The notes: generated by a model from the letters alone, not told the origin. Shown: positions 24,151 through 37,038, counted from the stretch's first letter. The stretch: 64,000 nucleotides of DNA from Talinum fruticosum (GCA_021018815.1 JAITYX010000077.1:955501-1019500), one strand, 5' to 3'. Numbers and translations are program-made.

Positions 24151-24532
24151 AATAATATTTTTATCCCTTTCACAAAAAAAAAAAATAAAAATTCTTGGTT
24201 ATTCCAAGCTTATATAAGCAAGCTGGTTGACCCATCTCTCTTAAGCTATAGTATTGCTCATTATTATTACTACAATAATTATTATTATTTGCCGCAGCTG
24301 GGAGCAGCTAGCTAAATAATAATACTCCCGATCAATTGCAACCGTGTTACATTACAGATGCGGATTGTATATTTATAAGTGCGTAGCATTATGATATAAA
24401 ATCCTAAAGTATGTCGCTGGCTATTATGTTCGGTGTAGTGAATAACTTGCTAATACTCCCCGTATCTCAACTCACAAAATTGAAGAAAAGAGCAAGAACA
24501 AAAAAAAGGGGTACCAATCTACATTATCTTCA
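24151..24532. other. spacer between tRNA-Leu and INT copy A
   Basis: AT-rich sequence with an A run just after the tRNA and the presumed 3' UTR of the transporter gene at its right end. No further feature is seen. Confidence 0.5.
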
Positions 24533-26960
24533 CTAAGCTTGGTCACCCTTTTCATTTTCATCCGTTTTCTTCTTGCCACCAAACAAGCTTGGCCGGAATC
24601 CCTTCTGTAGCATCTTCTCAATTTCTTCAATAGGCAAACCTTTGGTCTCCGGCACCAGCCAGAATATGAATATGAGCCCACAAAGTGAGAACCCTGCGTA
24701 CAGAAGGAAAGTCCCCGAAGATCCTAAAGCCTTAGTCAAGGTCAGGAACGTTTGGCTCACTATAAGATTAGCGATCCATAAAGTCACGGCTCCAATCCCT
24801 CCGCAGATACCTCTGTAACGCAAGGGTATATCTCCGAGTTGACAATCCATGGGACCGTCCCCATTCCTGGAGAGTATGTAATGATGTACAGCCCAAGGAT
24901 CACCACAGCTAAGAAACCGATCTTGCTAGGGCACCCTTCTGTGAAGTACACCCTGTGCTCTCCATGGCATGCATTTTTCATCACGTCATCTTGTATCACA
25001 CATGCTCCGGGATGGTACTGTACTTGTATATCATATGCAATCGAAACAACATCTCTAACTCAATATCTTGAGAGGAATCAAATTAAAGATGCCGGTTAAT
25101 TAAGTTAAAGACTCGAAGAAGCTAGGCTATGATAATTACCTGGCTGCCTTTATTGGCACAGAAAGCACAATTGTTGACGGATTTCAAGCAAGTCATACAG
25201 TTCCAAGAACGAGGAGAGGATGCAGAGGCATATGCAGGACAAGTGGAATTGGCTCCGAAATGGGAGGACTCAACACTGCTAATTTTAGGGGCCATTTTCG
25301 CGGCCTCAGAGAAGAGAGCAGACAAGACCACTAGGCAAGCAATGATGGCGACCATAGAGATGAGCATGAGCCTCCTCCTCCCATACCGGTCCACAAACAT
25401 CATGCTTACTATGGATCCCACCGCATTAAGGCCTGAGGTTACCAACGAGAGGGCTATCGCAGTGCTATTGGATGCAAACCCTGCGAGTTGGACAATGGTG
25501 GGGCTATAATACATGATGGTGTTGATACCTACAAATTGTTGGGCCACTAAGCAAGTGATCCCAGCAATAAGACCCCTACGCACCACAATGTTGCCCCAAG
25601 CCTTCTTTGCCCTTACAAATGCATTGCCACCGCCCAATTCTTTCATTTCAGCTATTTCATTGTCAATTGAGACCTTGAGTACTTCCATCTCTTCTTTTAC
25701 TTCATCTGGAGGATAAATTCTTCCTAAAATCTCCTCGGCCTCTGATATCTTGTTCTGATTCCAAACAACCAGTGCAAGATGTACAGCTTGTTAGGATCAT
25801 AACTGTATATACATTTTTCTTCTTAACAAAAGCTTCTCTTGGTGAACTATGAACTTACCTTTCTGTAAAGCCATCTAGGAGACTCGGGAAGGGTGAACAT
25901 CAAAACAAGTTGTATTGCTGCTGGTGCAGCTGCTACTCCCAGCATCCATCTCCATGTCCCCTTGACCTGAAAATTTACACATCAAAATGGAAACACGTTT
26001 TAAGATAATCTCATATTAGAATTGGGGGCTTGTGTAGGTAGTAGTAGTAGTAGCAGCAGTAGTAGTAGTGTTTGCATGATGATGATTATGCATACCTTCG
26101 TGAAGCCGAGATTGATGAGGTAGGACAAGAACTGTCCACCGGTAATGAGCAAGCCATTGGTGGAAACAAGGGCACCCCGGATCTTAGCAGGTGAAGTCTC
26201 AGATATGTAGAGAGGTGAAGTCATGGATGCCATTCCAACACCGAGACCCACCACAATTCTTCCCAGAATGATCACCCATGGAGCCGGGGCAATTGCCATG
26301 ACAATTGCACCGCATAGGAAGAGAATATCTGCGATTATCATGGCTGGTTTCCTACCTAGTTTGTCGTTCAAGACTCCTCCTGCTCCTGCTCCGAAGATTG
26401 CCCCTGCCACTGCCATTGACACTATAGTTTCCTGAAACAATTTCACAAATATGTATATCAGAGGTTGTGTTAACATCAGCTCATTGAGGAAACAAAATTA
26501 TCTAATGAAAGATTAAGCGCAATTTCTTTTCTACTTTTTTCTTTTTGCAGTCCCCCAATTTCTCTCTACGACTACTGTAGGAAGACAAGTCTCTTAGTCC
26601 CGTGCTACCGAGTGAATTTTAGTTTGATGGAAGGCATAAGAGCCATAGGACGTAGTTGGAAAGGTTTAGTACCTGGAGCCATGTCTTTTGCCGGACTTCA
26701 CTAAAGTCTTCTTTGATGTAAAGTAGAGCACCCGAGATAACTCCTGAAAGAGGTATCGTATGAGACTGTCTCACCATAACTTTTTAAAAACTATGAACTA
26801 GAAAACCGTAAAACTTTCTCATACCTGTGTCATACCCAAAGAGAAGACCTCCAATACCAGCAGAAAATGCCAGTCGCATAATATATGGAGTCTTCCCTAT
26901 TATCCTGAAGCAATCTGTGAACTGAGTTTTATCGATTTTCACCGGACCACCTTCCACCAT
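24533..26960 (-). CDS. inositol transporter, INT4-like, copy A (one-base frameshift in last exon)
   Basis: Six exons: 26960-26825, 26743-26673, 26431-26096, 25966-25859, 25754-25140 and 25017-24533, all with GT-AG borders. The protein is a 12-helix major facilitator of the sugar-porter group. It starts [18 protein letters not shown], then [14 protein letters not shown] in helix 1, [16 protein letters not shown] and DRYGRRRL. The large external loop has paired Cys ([16 protein letters not shown]), as in INT2/INT4 proton-myo-inositol symporters of the plasma membrane. The last exon is one base short: at the GGG run 24824-24826 (plus strand) the frame leaves EIYP-LRYRG. As read, the protein ends after about 499 residues ([12 protein letters not shown]), losing the last helices. 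Restoring the frame would give about 583 residues ending at 24533. It is a pseudogene or a sequence error. Confidence 0.9.
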
Positions 26961-29900
26961 TTTACTGAGTTTAACTTCTCAAAAACAATCCAGAAAAACT
27001 TTAGTCCCGGCCAGATCTTTCACAAGAAAAGCAAACCAATCTCTTGGAGAAATTAATGTTCTCTCTTCTCCTACTCTCACTTTACAAAGATATGTATTGA
27101 TTATTTCATTCACAAATTTAAAAGAAAGAGGAAGTTAATCAGTATTGGTTATGGAGTACTCTCTCTCTCTCTCTCTCTCTCTCTATGCATGAGTGTATGG
27201 TGAGAAGGGTTGTCATGCACATCCGGATCTTATAGAGAAAAATAGGGAGTGGGGAGGAGGGTTTGTAAAATACATATCCAATACTTTTGGCGATTACTTC
27301 GGACATCTCTGGCTACCATTTACTGTCTTTCCAATTTGGTATTTAGGAACAAACTTTGATTTGTTCAAAGTTTCTTCCTTAAAATTTTGGGCTTAAAAAC
27401 TAACTACAATTGACATACGAATATTCGAGTCTTGAAAAAAACAAGTCCCTTCCATGGGAAAAGTGTTGCCTTTCCCGTTTTCCATACAACATGTATAGAT
27501 CTAATCTCATCGAAGACATGGAATCCTACTTGCGTTACCTTTTATCCAACCAAAATTACAATGAGAGCTTAACATACTAATTAGCGCGGGATTACCAATC
27601 ATATGGATGATAGTATAAATAGACAGATAAAAGCTCTTAAGAGAAAAGTTACCAATTGTATTTATTTATTTATTTTTTAAAAAGTAACTTTTATTCCACA
27701 ATCGAATACCAAATATTATAAAAAATGGGAATAAGTGATCCATTACCATAAGTACATCACCCTATACTATAGGGTTTGGTTAATTAATATCCATATTTAG
27801 AAATTAAACCACCTCCAATAGTATAGATTTAGGTTAAAACATCGATATGTATATATAGTAATTGAAGATGATCACAACACATATGGTAGCAAAAATATAA
27901 TTAACGTGTATGTATATTTTTTTCATTTTTTACTAAAAACTATATACGTGTTATGATCAAGATGAATATAATTGGTAATATAAAATTCAGTATAACATCA
28001 ATATAAGTTGGCTCAAATAATTTATCACTTATTTTTTAAAATAAGGTCTCAGATTCAACTCTTAATAAAAATTTATAATAAAAAACGCCTGACTTTAACT
28101 TAAAAATATTCTCTACAAAGTGTAAGAATAATAATCCTTTTGATGACAATGTTGGTTGATAATTATAACACTCCAATGAGAAACCTCCTTTCTAAATCAC
28201 AATTAGTTTAATTTGTAATTATAATAATCTGATTTTAAAAAATTATAAATTTGACTGTTGCGTTATTTAATAAAAAAAAAACCGTGGACTAGACAGTCAA
28301 GAATATAGACCCCCTGATTAATCAAATTTATTCTAAACTAATTAGCAATTTTTTTTTAATTTGTAATTTTCTCTAAGATAATTGACCGAGTGACGTAGGC
28401 GTTGAACTACTGTATATTTTTTTCCCTTGGAGCTGACGTTGACCATCTTTTTCAGTGCAATCAATTAATAATTTTTTAACTAATTAATTATATATATTTC
28501 CTTCATTTCACAATATTTATTCTTTTTCAATTGTGAATACTTATCAATAAAAACACAAAAATCATAATATAATTTGTATTAAAACACCGATCTGTTCGAA
28601 ATTACATAAAAATAATCATCTATTTTTTATTTTATATTCGTTTATGTTCATTTCTTCTCTTTTTTATTACTCGTTTCTATTTATATTTTTTTTATTTAAC
28701 TTCAAACATACCCCAAATTATAAAACGGTATATATTACGGAACAAAAAGGTGGAGGAAGTATGAAAGTTGATATGCAAGTATGAGCACAAAGATGGAAAG
28801 TCAAATCTCTGTGATAAAATCACAGCAAAAAAACAGTAGGTAATCAGACGTTACAGATTACAGATCAGATTAAGATGGAAAATAAAAGCAACAGCAAAAT
28901 AAACAACTTAATTTGTAATTATTTAGGGATGAATGAGTTTGGGATGAGAAAGAATCCTTATCCATATAAACTCTGTATAGAGTCACGCCATATCCAGTTT
29001 CTTCATAAAACCCATTTGTTTGCCCACCGTTTCTCTCTCACAAGTTTCAACCTTCATACAATAAATGAAAGAAGCTCATCCAGAAACAGCTCCCAGGTGC
29101 GTTCACATTTGCTCTTCTTTTTATTCCAATTCAATTTATTCCTTCACATCTTCATCATAATCACTCTTGCGTCTGTGAATTTCTTCATCAATGAGTATTA
29201 AACCCAATGGTTTTAGGGTTTTGATTATTTTTAGGGCTAGTTCTATATCGAGAACAATTCGCCTATCTATAGTTTACTAGTCTTTTAATCAAAAGATACC
29301 CATTTAGGTATAAAAGATTATCGGGGAATACAGATGTTGTGATTTCAAAGTAGTACAAACAATTCAAATCCCATCATAGATTAATCTCGTATACAACTAC
29401 GAAATTAAGTTTAAATTTAAATATTTAAAATTATATTAAGCACTTTTGTGAGATTAAGTTAAGATAGTTTTTACACAACCTTTTACTGTATGAAATCGTT
29501 ATTTATTATTTTATTTGAAAAACAAAATAAAGAAAGAAGTTAAGCCAAGAGGATTGTTTTCTTTGGATTCTTCATTGGCTATAAACGCAACGCACCAATA
29601 ATTTTGGCTGCTTTGTGGGTGTGGCATCGCATCTAATCTAATGACAAACCACACTTTTTCAAAGACGATGGATCTTTCCAAACGGACATTCGTGTGCCTT
29701 TTTTTTTTTTTTTATAATTTTTGCCCTGACATTATACTAATTATTTTATTGGGGTTTTTTGAAATTATTATGTGTTTTTCCTGTAAATATTTCTACCTAT
29801 ATAGTCATATTTCCTTTAAGTTTAATGAAAAGTAGGGATAAACCTGAAAAGAAAATCAAGGGTATTTTTTTAACTATTTACTCTCATCCATATCAAAATA

Positions 29901-30303
29901 TCATTATAATTTAGATTTATTTATGTTCAATTTTCATGGACTGGATTTATCATGATTGTGATATTTATAATTATAAATTTATGATTGATTGATTACACAG
30001 GCATAGCTATATGGTGTTTTGCAAAATATGTATTTTTAATGAAAAATAATGGAATTATCAAAGGAACATAGGTAAGTAATAGAAAAGAAAAAAGTTTGAA
30101 CGGTCATCACCTAATCCCATGGACCCCAATAATTGCGGCATCTCTTAAAGATAATACTACTTTAATGACAATAAACAAAAAAAAATCGAAATTTCATGAA
30201 TCCTTAAAAATATACCCAAATTCTTATTAGGAATATCAGTGCTACTTTAACCCTTTTCTACTTGCATGATGAACAAATTCTCTCTTGTTTTTTTTACTGC
30301 AGG
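26961..30303. other. spacer between divergent INT genes
   Basis: This is a shared upstream region. Near the left gene there is a CT array (27160-27184) and a TATA-like CTATAAG on the minus strand near 27230. The remainder is very AT-rich with many homopolymers. No coding region, RNA gene or clear transposon end could be supported; the short open frames at 27193-27396, 28875-29201 and 29641-29835 look fortuitous. Confidence 0.5.
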
Positions 30304-30311
30304 TATATATA
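30304..30311 (+). promoter_or_regulatory. TATA box of INT copy B
   Basis: TATATATA lies 117 bases before the ATG and is followed by a CT array (about 30364-30385) in the presumed leader, a normal plant arrangement. Confidence 0.65.
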
Positions 30312-30427
30312 GCCTAGCTAGCTTAGTTCTATCCCTTCTTCATCATTTCTAGGAGTACATATCCTCTCTCTCTCTCTCTCTCTCTGTCTGGCTGATCAGA
30401 AGAAGTTGAATCAGTGAGTGAGAGAAG

Positions 30428-33368
30428 ATGGTGGAAGGAGGAGTTGTAAAGGCGGACAAAACAGAGTTCACAGAATGTTTCAGGACAATTGGGAAAACTC
30501 CCTACATCTTGAGACTTGCCTTTTCTGCTGGCATTGGTGGCCTTCTCTTTGGCTACGACACTGGTACTTCCCTTTCTCATTTCTCCTCCTTTCTTTGTTA
30601 GTCTATCTATTCTATGTTTTCAGCTCATGCTAGTCATCAGTCAATTCCTTGTGATGGAGCCAATTGATTCTATTCATGCTTGAAACTCATTGTTTCAAGA
30701 GAACAATAAACAATATTTCTTATTTTGGATAAATGGAATCGGGATTTGGGGGATTCAGATGTAATCAACCTTACATATCCATGATAGTTAAAGGGTTGGT
30801 TCTGGAAAATTCATTTGTGTAACGCCTTTACATATCACATATGTGCTATTGACTTGTTTGGCTTACTATAGTGCTTTTAAAGTTGAGACAGAATCCATAC
30901 TAGGTGGTATTGTTTCACCCGAATTTTAAGTATGTCATAAATGTGTGTTTAATTAGTTCACTTAGGTAAATGAAATGAAATTTATCAGTGTTTTACTACC
31001 CTTTGAAGACTGATGAAACCCACAAAAAACAACTGATATATGCAGGTGTGATCTCTGGGGCTCTTCTGTACATTAAAGAAGACTTCAAAGAGGTGGAAAG
31101 AAAAACATGGTTACAGGTACCCTCATTGTGAATTTGTTTTGGTTTGTTTATAAGCTTAACTAATTTTTCCCTTTTTCTTCAATTTTTGTGTGTAATTGAT
31201 CTATATTAAAATATAAATTCCTGACAGGAAACGATAGTGGCCACAGCAGTTGCAGGAGCTATCATAGGAGCAGGAGTGGGAGGATATCTAAATGACAAGT
31301 TAGGTAGGAAACCAGCGATCATAATTGCAGACATTTTGTTCTTTATAGGTGCTTTAATCATGGCCCTTGCTCCTGCTCCATGGATGATCATACTTGGAAG
31401 AGTATTCGTCGGTTTAGGGGTCGGGATGGCTTCCATGACCTCACCTTTATACATATCAGAGACTTCCCCTACTAGGATTAGAGGTGCCCTTGTTAGCACA
31501 AATGGTTTACTTATCACCGGAGGCCAGTTCTTGTCTTACCTTATCAATCTGGGTTTCACAAGAGTTCACGGTACTTGGAGATGGATGCTTGGAGTAGCTG
31601 CAGTGCCTGCATTTGTTCAACTCATCTTGATGTTGTCCCTCCCGGAATCCCCTAGATGGCTTTACAGAAAGGTATTCTCAAAAGAACCTCTCTGACAACT
31701 CATGTCAGTGATAAGACTACTTAACTCTAAATATCTCCAAACCCAGTATTAGGACGATCCATATTGAGTGGCTGGTTTTATTATTGTTCTTGAGATATAA
31801 GTGCCTTTTTTTCTTCTCTTTTTTTTTTGGATTGAGCAGAACAAAGTTGCAGAGGCAGAGGCAATCTTGGCAAAAATTTACCCACCAGAGGAGGTAGAAG
31901 AGGAACTGAATGCGCTGAAGGCATCAATAGAGAATGAAATAGCAGAGGAAGGAGCCATTGGAGGTGGAAACATGTTCACCAAAGTAAGGAAAGCTTGGGG
32001 AAACATAGTGGTTAGAAGAGGGCTATATGCTGGGATCACAGTTCAAGTGGCTCAACAATTTGTGGGTATCAACACTGTCATGTATTATAGCCCAACGATC
32101 GTGCAATTAGCAGGTTTTGCTTCAAACAGCACTGCATTAGCCCTTTCTTTGATCACATCAGGACTAAATGCAGTGGGGTCCATTGTCAGCATGATGTTTG
32201 TCGACAGACATGGGAGAAGGCGGCTTATGATCATCTCTATGTTTGGCATCATTACTTGCCTCGTTGTCTTGGCCATAGTGTTCTACCAAGCGGCTGCCCA
32301 TGCTCCTAAAATCAGCTACGCTGAATCAACCCATTTTGGACTGAACTCCACTTGCCCTGTTTATACCTCTGCAAGAAATCCCTCTACTTGGAACTGTATG
32401 ACATGTTTGAAAGCTTCTGATGATTGTGCTTTCTGTGCCAGTAAGGGAAATGAGGTAATTTTACTGAGGCACTCTCTTTTATATTTTCCATTATCCTCGT
32501 CACTTTTCACAACCCAATCAACATAAAAACAATCTACCCTAGACCCAAGCGAGACAACCCAATGTTTATCTGAATGTAAACTGGCCTGGCTTGGAACTTA
32601 CATGACCATAAATTGACAGCATACTCAAATATGATATGACTTGCACTAGTTTGAAAGAAATCCAGCTTGACTTGGATATCCAATCAACCATTTTTACTCA
32701 ATCCTACTATCCTAGTTTACATGTATTCTGTATCTCTTTCGTCAATAACCTAACTTGTGTTTGTTGAAAATTCTGGTAAAAATATAGCAGGATGAAATAC
32801 TACCTATGCGCGTACTCTGTATATCCTTATATCAGGTTTTCATTCACTAAAAAGTTATTGTTTGAACTATCAGCTGCATCCAGGAGCATGTGTGACAAAA
32901 ACAGATGGCATAAAAATGGCATGTCACGAAGAGCACAGAATTTACTTCACACAAGGTTGTCCTAGCAAATTCGGGTTCTTGGCTGTGATACTTCTAGGAG
33001 CATACATCATATCCTACTCACCTGGTATGGGGACTGTGCCGTGGATTGTCAACTCCGAAATCTATCCCTTGAGGTACAGAGGGGTTGGTGGAGGCATTGC
33101 CGCAGTTTCTAACTGGACATCGAACCTCATAGTGAGCGAGACCTTCTTGACACTAACTGAGGCCCTAGGGTCCGCGGGAACCTTCCTTTTATTCGCAGGT
33201 TTCTCAGCCATTGGCCTCATTTTCATCTACTTCTTGGTGCCTGAAACCAAAGGACTACCTATTGAGGAGGTGGAGCATATGCTGGAGAAGGGGTTCAAGC
33301 CTAGTCTTCTTGGAGGCGACAAAGATAAGAAAGCCAAAGGTGGTGAATCAACTACTACCCAAAAGTGA
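30428..33368 (+). CDS. INT4: inositol transporter, INT4-like, copy B (intact)
   Basis: Five exons: 30428-30563, 31046-31116, 31228-31671, 31840-32454 and 32874-33368, with GT-AG borders, encode 586 residues. The start [20 protein letters not shown] strongly resembles Arabidopsis INT4, a plasma-membrane proton/myo-inositol symporter. Sugar-porter signatures are [27 protein letters not shown] (end of helix 6), [20 protein letters not shown] (helix 7), DRHGRRRL and [13 protein letters not shown] after helix 12. The external loop between helices 9 and 10 has the Cys pairs WNCMTCLK and CAFC. Compared with copy A, the third exon equals A's exons 3 and 4 joined without a gap (444 = 336 + 108 bases), so one intron is absent here. 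Function is inferred from the family. The gene is divergent from copy A. Confidence 0.95.
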
Positions 33369-33877
33369 ATAAAGATGTGAAGGAAGGGGCAAAAGAGACT
33401 CTTAATTCCTTGAAAAGCTATGCATGTTGTCACTAAAATTATGAGGGAGAATCAAATTCTTCATCCATTGATGGTTTCATTTGGGTCTCTTTTTTGTCCT
33501 TTTGAGTTGGAAGTTGTGGATATGATCATAATGAAGTAGAACTTTCTGACTTTGAGAATCTATTAGCAGCACTTTTTCTTCTCTTTTATGTGCTTCTTCA
33601 TAATCTGAGGAAAAAAAAAAAAAACTTGTGCTACAGCTTGCCCCACTCATGATGAGAAAAAGACAAGATAGCTTTTTATTAATTTTAGGATGAATTTCTT
33701 TTGTTTTTGTTGGTCAACTGTATACTACTTACCAAAGTTAATGGTAGTGTTTAATAGTGAAGTTAAACCACAATTCTCTTACATAACTTAAAATATTTTT
33801 CAAATTATATCATATGCCTCCTTTTCTTTTCTTTTTTTTTATCAGTATATATATGACTTTTCATTATTTTACATATC
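33369..33877. other. 3' UTR of INT copy B and spacer
   Basis: The stop is followed by the presumed 3' UTR, with an A run near 33611-33624. The rest is AT-rich. No gene is seen. Confidence 0.5.
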
Positions 33878-34051
33878 GAGCAACCTTAGCTTGCTTAGTA
33901 GTGAAGCTTGAGTTTCTTTCGTGTCCCGGGTATGATTCCTAGAAGGAGCCGTGTGTTCCCTGGGCTTGGTTACCTTCTCCTACTAGTCCAACTGTAATAA
34001 TCTTGAGATAGGAGCTCAGTTATGTAATCCATATTAATAAAAAAAAAAAAA
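33878..34051 (+). mobile_element. probable SINE remnant
   Basis: A tRNA-like internal promoter can be read: an A-box-like TTAGCTTGCTTAGTA at 33886-33900 and a B-box-like GGGTATGATTCC at 33928-33939 about 40 bases later. The element ends in an A run (about 34037-34051). The total of about 175 bases fits plant SINEs. No target-site duplication was found, so the borders are approximate. Confidence 0.5.
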
Positions 34052-34217
34052 CCCACCACATCAACTTACGAGTATTACGAGTTTTTATAACTTATCATAA
34101 TATATATATATAAACATACACACACGTGTGTGTCACATGATAGCAAAACTTTTTTTATTTTAGTCTGCAGTCTCTTAATTTTATCGTGTGACATACACAG
34201 GTTTATATATATATATA

Positions 34218-34626
34218 TTAATACCAAATCTTTACTATGTGCATCCTCAAGCACGATGATAAACGCCGGGCAGTCGTATGCGCACCATCCCAGAAAAGCC
34301 ACTTCAATTCTTCTTCCAGCCATGTGAGGGCCAAGATCAGTCCGGAATAGGTGTCCAGGATGGAGGAAAATGGACATGTTAGTGACATCATCGGTATTAG
34401 TATTGTGGTCAATCTGATATTGGCTGGGATTGTAGGGTTGATTGGGATGTAGGCACCAAGATTCGGCTTTGCAAGACTCAAATTGGCCAAGAATTCGCAT
34501 TTGGTTAAGAGGTTGTAATACATTAGGAACTTTGAAGTATGCCCTGAATATGAAAGGGTTAGTGTAAGCATGAAGCAAGGTTGTCCGGTCTTTGTTACGA
34601 GGTAGCACTTGATACACACGGCTCAT
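34218..34626 (-). other. unrecognised open region, possible gene fragment
   Basis: Two long frames overlap here on the minus strand, one of 133 residues and one of about 140 residues before it enters low-complexity sequence. The second, beginning with an ATG at 34626, has a composition that looks protein-like (HPGHLFRTDLGPHMAGRR, then EVAFLGWCAYDCPAFIIV). I do not recognise either. It could be a degraded gene or a transposon fragment. Dinucleotide runs (TATATA) follow at its 3' side, so a complete gene is unlikely. Confidence 0.2.
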
Positions 34627-36583
34627 GTCTCCCTATGTGAATTCGGTGATTAGTGGCACAGAACTTGCTCATTTACAAATTCATGGAAAAGTAATCATCC
34701 AAAAAGCTTGGGAGAAGAAAACCAGACTTTTCCTCACTATTGAAGCTACCTATAATCTATTAGCCCGTGTCTCATTTAGTTATCAAAAATTATAAAATTG
34801 TGAAATGTAAGATTGTAAGTTGCCGTAAAGAGTTGTAAACAACTTTAAAATAATTGTTAGTTACCAAAAATTATAAGGAGATATAAGAAGTTGTAAGATT
34901 GTAAGTTACACTAAAATGGAATAGGCCTTTAATCCTTGGTTCCGATGTTTTACTTCTACTTAATCCCAAAATATTGTCCCTTTGATAAACTTTGACGGTA
35001 AAATTTGTATTTTTTTAACTCACAAAATTATTTCCCAATAAGAATATTACATAAAAAATGTCTCCAATGATAATTGTTTTATATTATATTATAAATCAAT
35101 ATAATTTATAAGAAATTAATAATCAAAATAAATCAAAGTGGGCAATATTTTTTCAGGTAGGTATGCACAAATTTTAATAATTAATACTCATTTGGTACAT
35201 TAACTTAATTTTATATCTTAAAAAATTCACAAATAAATTCCAACAAATAATTAATTGCAAAAAAGTATCTTGTCTATTTAAGTTAGTTTATTATAAAAAG
35301 GATCCGTAAAGAGTCTGTGAAGAGCATAATTTTATGACCATTCAACTAGAAACATAAATATGGGATGTCGTGCGCCGAATCCCGTCCCATTCAGCCACCT
35401 TGTTACTTTGTTCACCATCGAGTTCATCTCCCTTCTAACCGAGTGATTTAAGGATTGAAATTATGGACTCATAAAAATCTGCCAACATTATATTTAATTA
35501 TCCATTTGATGTGTACCTAGTTCTAAATATTTGAACAAGTTTTGAGATATAGTTGCATGTAGCTCCATGGCATAAATGGACTTCAATTTTGTTTTTTTTT
35601 TTTTCAATGTCTTCTTAAAAATTTGACGAAATGAGGCATAATCATCCATGTTCTTTGATAATGGCCTTGGATCATATACCGATCTAATAAAGAAAAAGAA
35701 CACTAAATGGATGGAAGGATGTTTTAAAGTATGATGATGACAACTTTGACCTATTAATGCACCCTACAAAAATGGAGAACAAGCAACAATGACACATTAC
35801 AACTTAAAAGGAAGAAACAATTACTACTACGAGAGTTTAAAGAGCGAGGTTGACTGGTTGGTAGCAGCATTGAATCCCATTCCATGCATGTCCCATTTCA
35901 TTGCTTTTCCAAAGCCATGGGCTACATGGTTTCCCCTTTGCCCACCGACCAATTAGCTTACTGAGTTGTCTTTAAGATAGGGCGGTCCAATAGGTGGCCC
36001 ATCTTAATCAAAAAAAAAAAAAAATTATGAACTTTTAAGTGCATCCTTCAAGTATGCTGTATATGATCCTCGTGAACTGAGGGGAACAGGCAATTCTTTC
36101 GTGATAGCCGCCTCTTGGCCGTTTGTTGTGATTAGCACCAACTGTAAACTTGAATTTTCAATTTTTCTTTTTTTTTTTTTTGATCTGCGAGGTACGTGGC
36201 GTGGCGTTGGCATCACTAAATGGAGACCCAAGATACATTTGGTAGGATTGAAAGCACAGAACTCGCTATTATCAAGTTCAGTTTTACAGGATACACTCCA
36301 ATTGATCAAGAACAGAATTCACAGTGAAAAGAAGTTACAGAAGATTGAAGCTTGAATTCTGCATTCGAAAAACACCGCCGCCACCACAAGGCGGAAATCT
36401 TTAATACCACAAATAAGTTCTTAATTATCTTAACAAATCTAAAAATCCAGAAATTAGATCATCAAAATCAAACCATAAAACCACATTTTACAGCTAAAAA
36501 TTTAAACTCATACTCCACGGCACTCATCGAATTTAGCAACTAGCATTTATTACTTCTTTTTAAGATCCAACTCCTCCATTTTT
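34627..36583. other. AT-rich spacer
   Basis: Near 34780-34915 two related segments share ACCAAAAATTATAA- and AAGATTGTAAGTT-like words, an imperfect duplication. The 3' side of the first cystatin gene begins near 36450. No coding region is supported. Confidence 0.45.
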
Positions 36584-36928
36584 CTACAGAACCTTGAAGG
36601 AGGTGAGGCTCCGGTAGTGCTGCCACGGACGCTCATAGACGATCGCCTCGTAATTGTGCTCGGCGCCGCCGTCCTTGGCCGCGATCACGATGCGGTAGTT
36701 TGTTCCGGCGACGACCTGAGACTCAGCCTTGACGATCTTCACGAATACGAGATGAGCGCCGTTCTCCTTGTTGTACTCATCGACGGCGAACTGCGCGTTG
36801 TCCAGCAAGTGCTGGTCATTGAGGTTCTTGACCGGCGAGTATCCTCCGACTTTGCGTCCGACGGCGGCGCAGGTGGCGGTGGCGACGGCGAGGAGAGAGA
36901 GGAGGAGGAAGAGGTGTCGGCTGGGCAT
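36584..36928 (-). CDS. phytocystatin (cysteine protease inhibitor), secreted
   Basis: Single-exon gene of 114 residues. The first ~22 residues (MPSRHLFLLLSLLAVATATCAA) form a signal peptide. The inhibitory features of the cystatin family are all present: the N-terminal Gly pair (VGGYSP), the plant-specific helix motif (NAQFAVDEYN), the reactive loop QVVAG, and the late Trp in ERPWQHY. It blocks papain-like cysteine proteases by occupying the active-site cleft, acting in the secretory pathway or apoplast. The start is the ATG at 36928, with a TATA box about 105 bases upstream. The gene has a GC-rich coding region compared with its AT-rich flanks. A related cystatin lies about 2 kb upstream on the same strand, so the two are a tandem pair. 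Confidence 0.95.
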   Translation of the reverse strand: MPSRHLFLLLSLLAVATATCAAVGRKVGGYSPVKNLNDQHLLDNAQFAVDEYNKENGAHLVFVKIVKAESQVVAGTNYRIVIAAKDGGAEHNYEAIVYERPWQHYRSLTSFKVL

Positions 36929-37031
36929 GGCTTATCGGATCACGGAGTTTTCTAGAATTAAGGAGAGAGGAGGAACGGTTGGTAGGTGAGAATGTGGGAT
37001 TGAAGGTAGAAAGAAAGCGTGAATGATGGGG

Positions 37032-37038
37032 TTTTATA
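37032..37038 (-). promoter_or_regulatory. TATA box of the first cystatin gene
   Basis: Minus-strand TATAAAA lies 104 bases upstream of the ATG at 36928, in a normal position for a short plant leader. Confidence 0.65.

Noticed and set aside
28875..29201. 108-residue open frame between the INT genes
   Set aside because: Composition is low complexity and AT-driven, with no family features.
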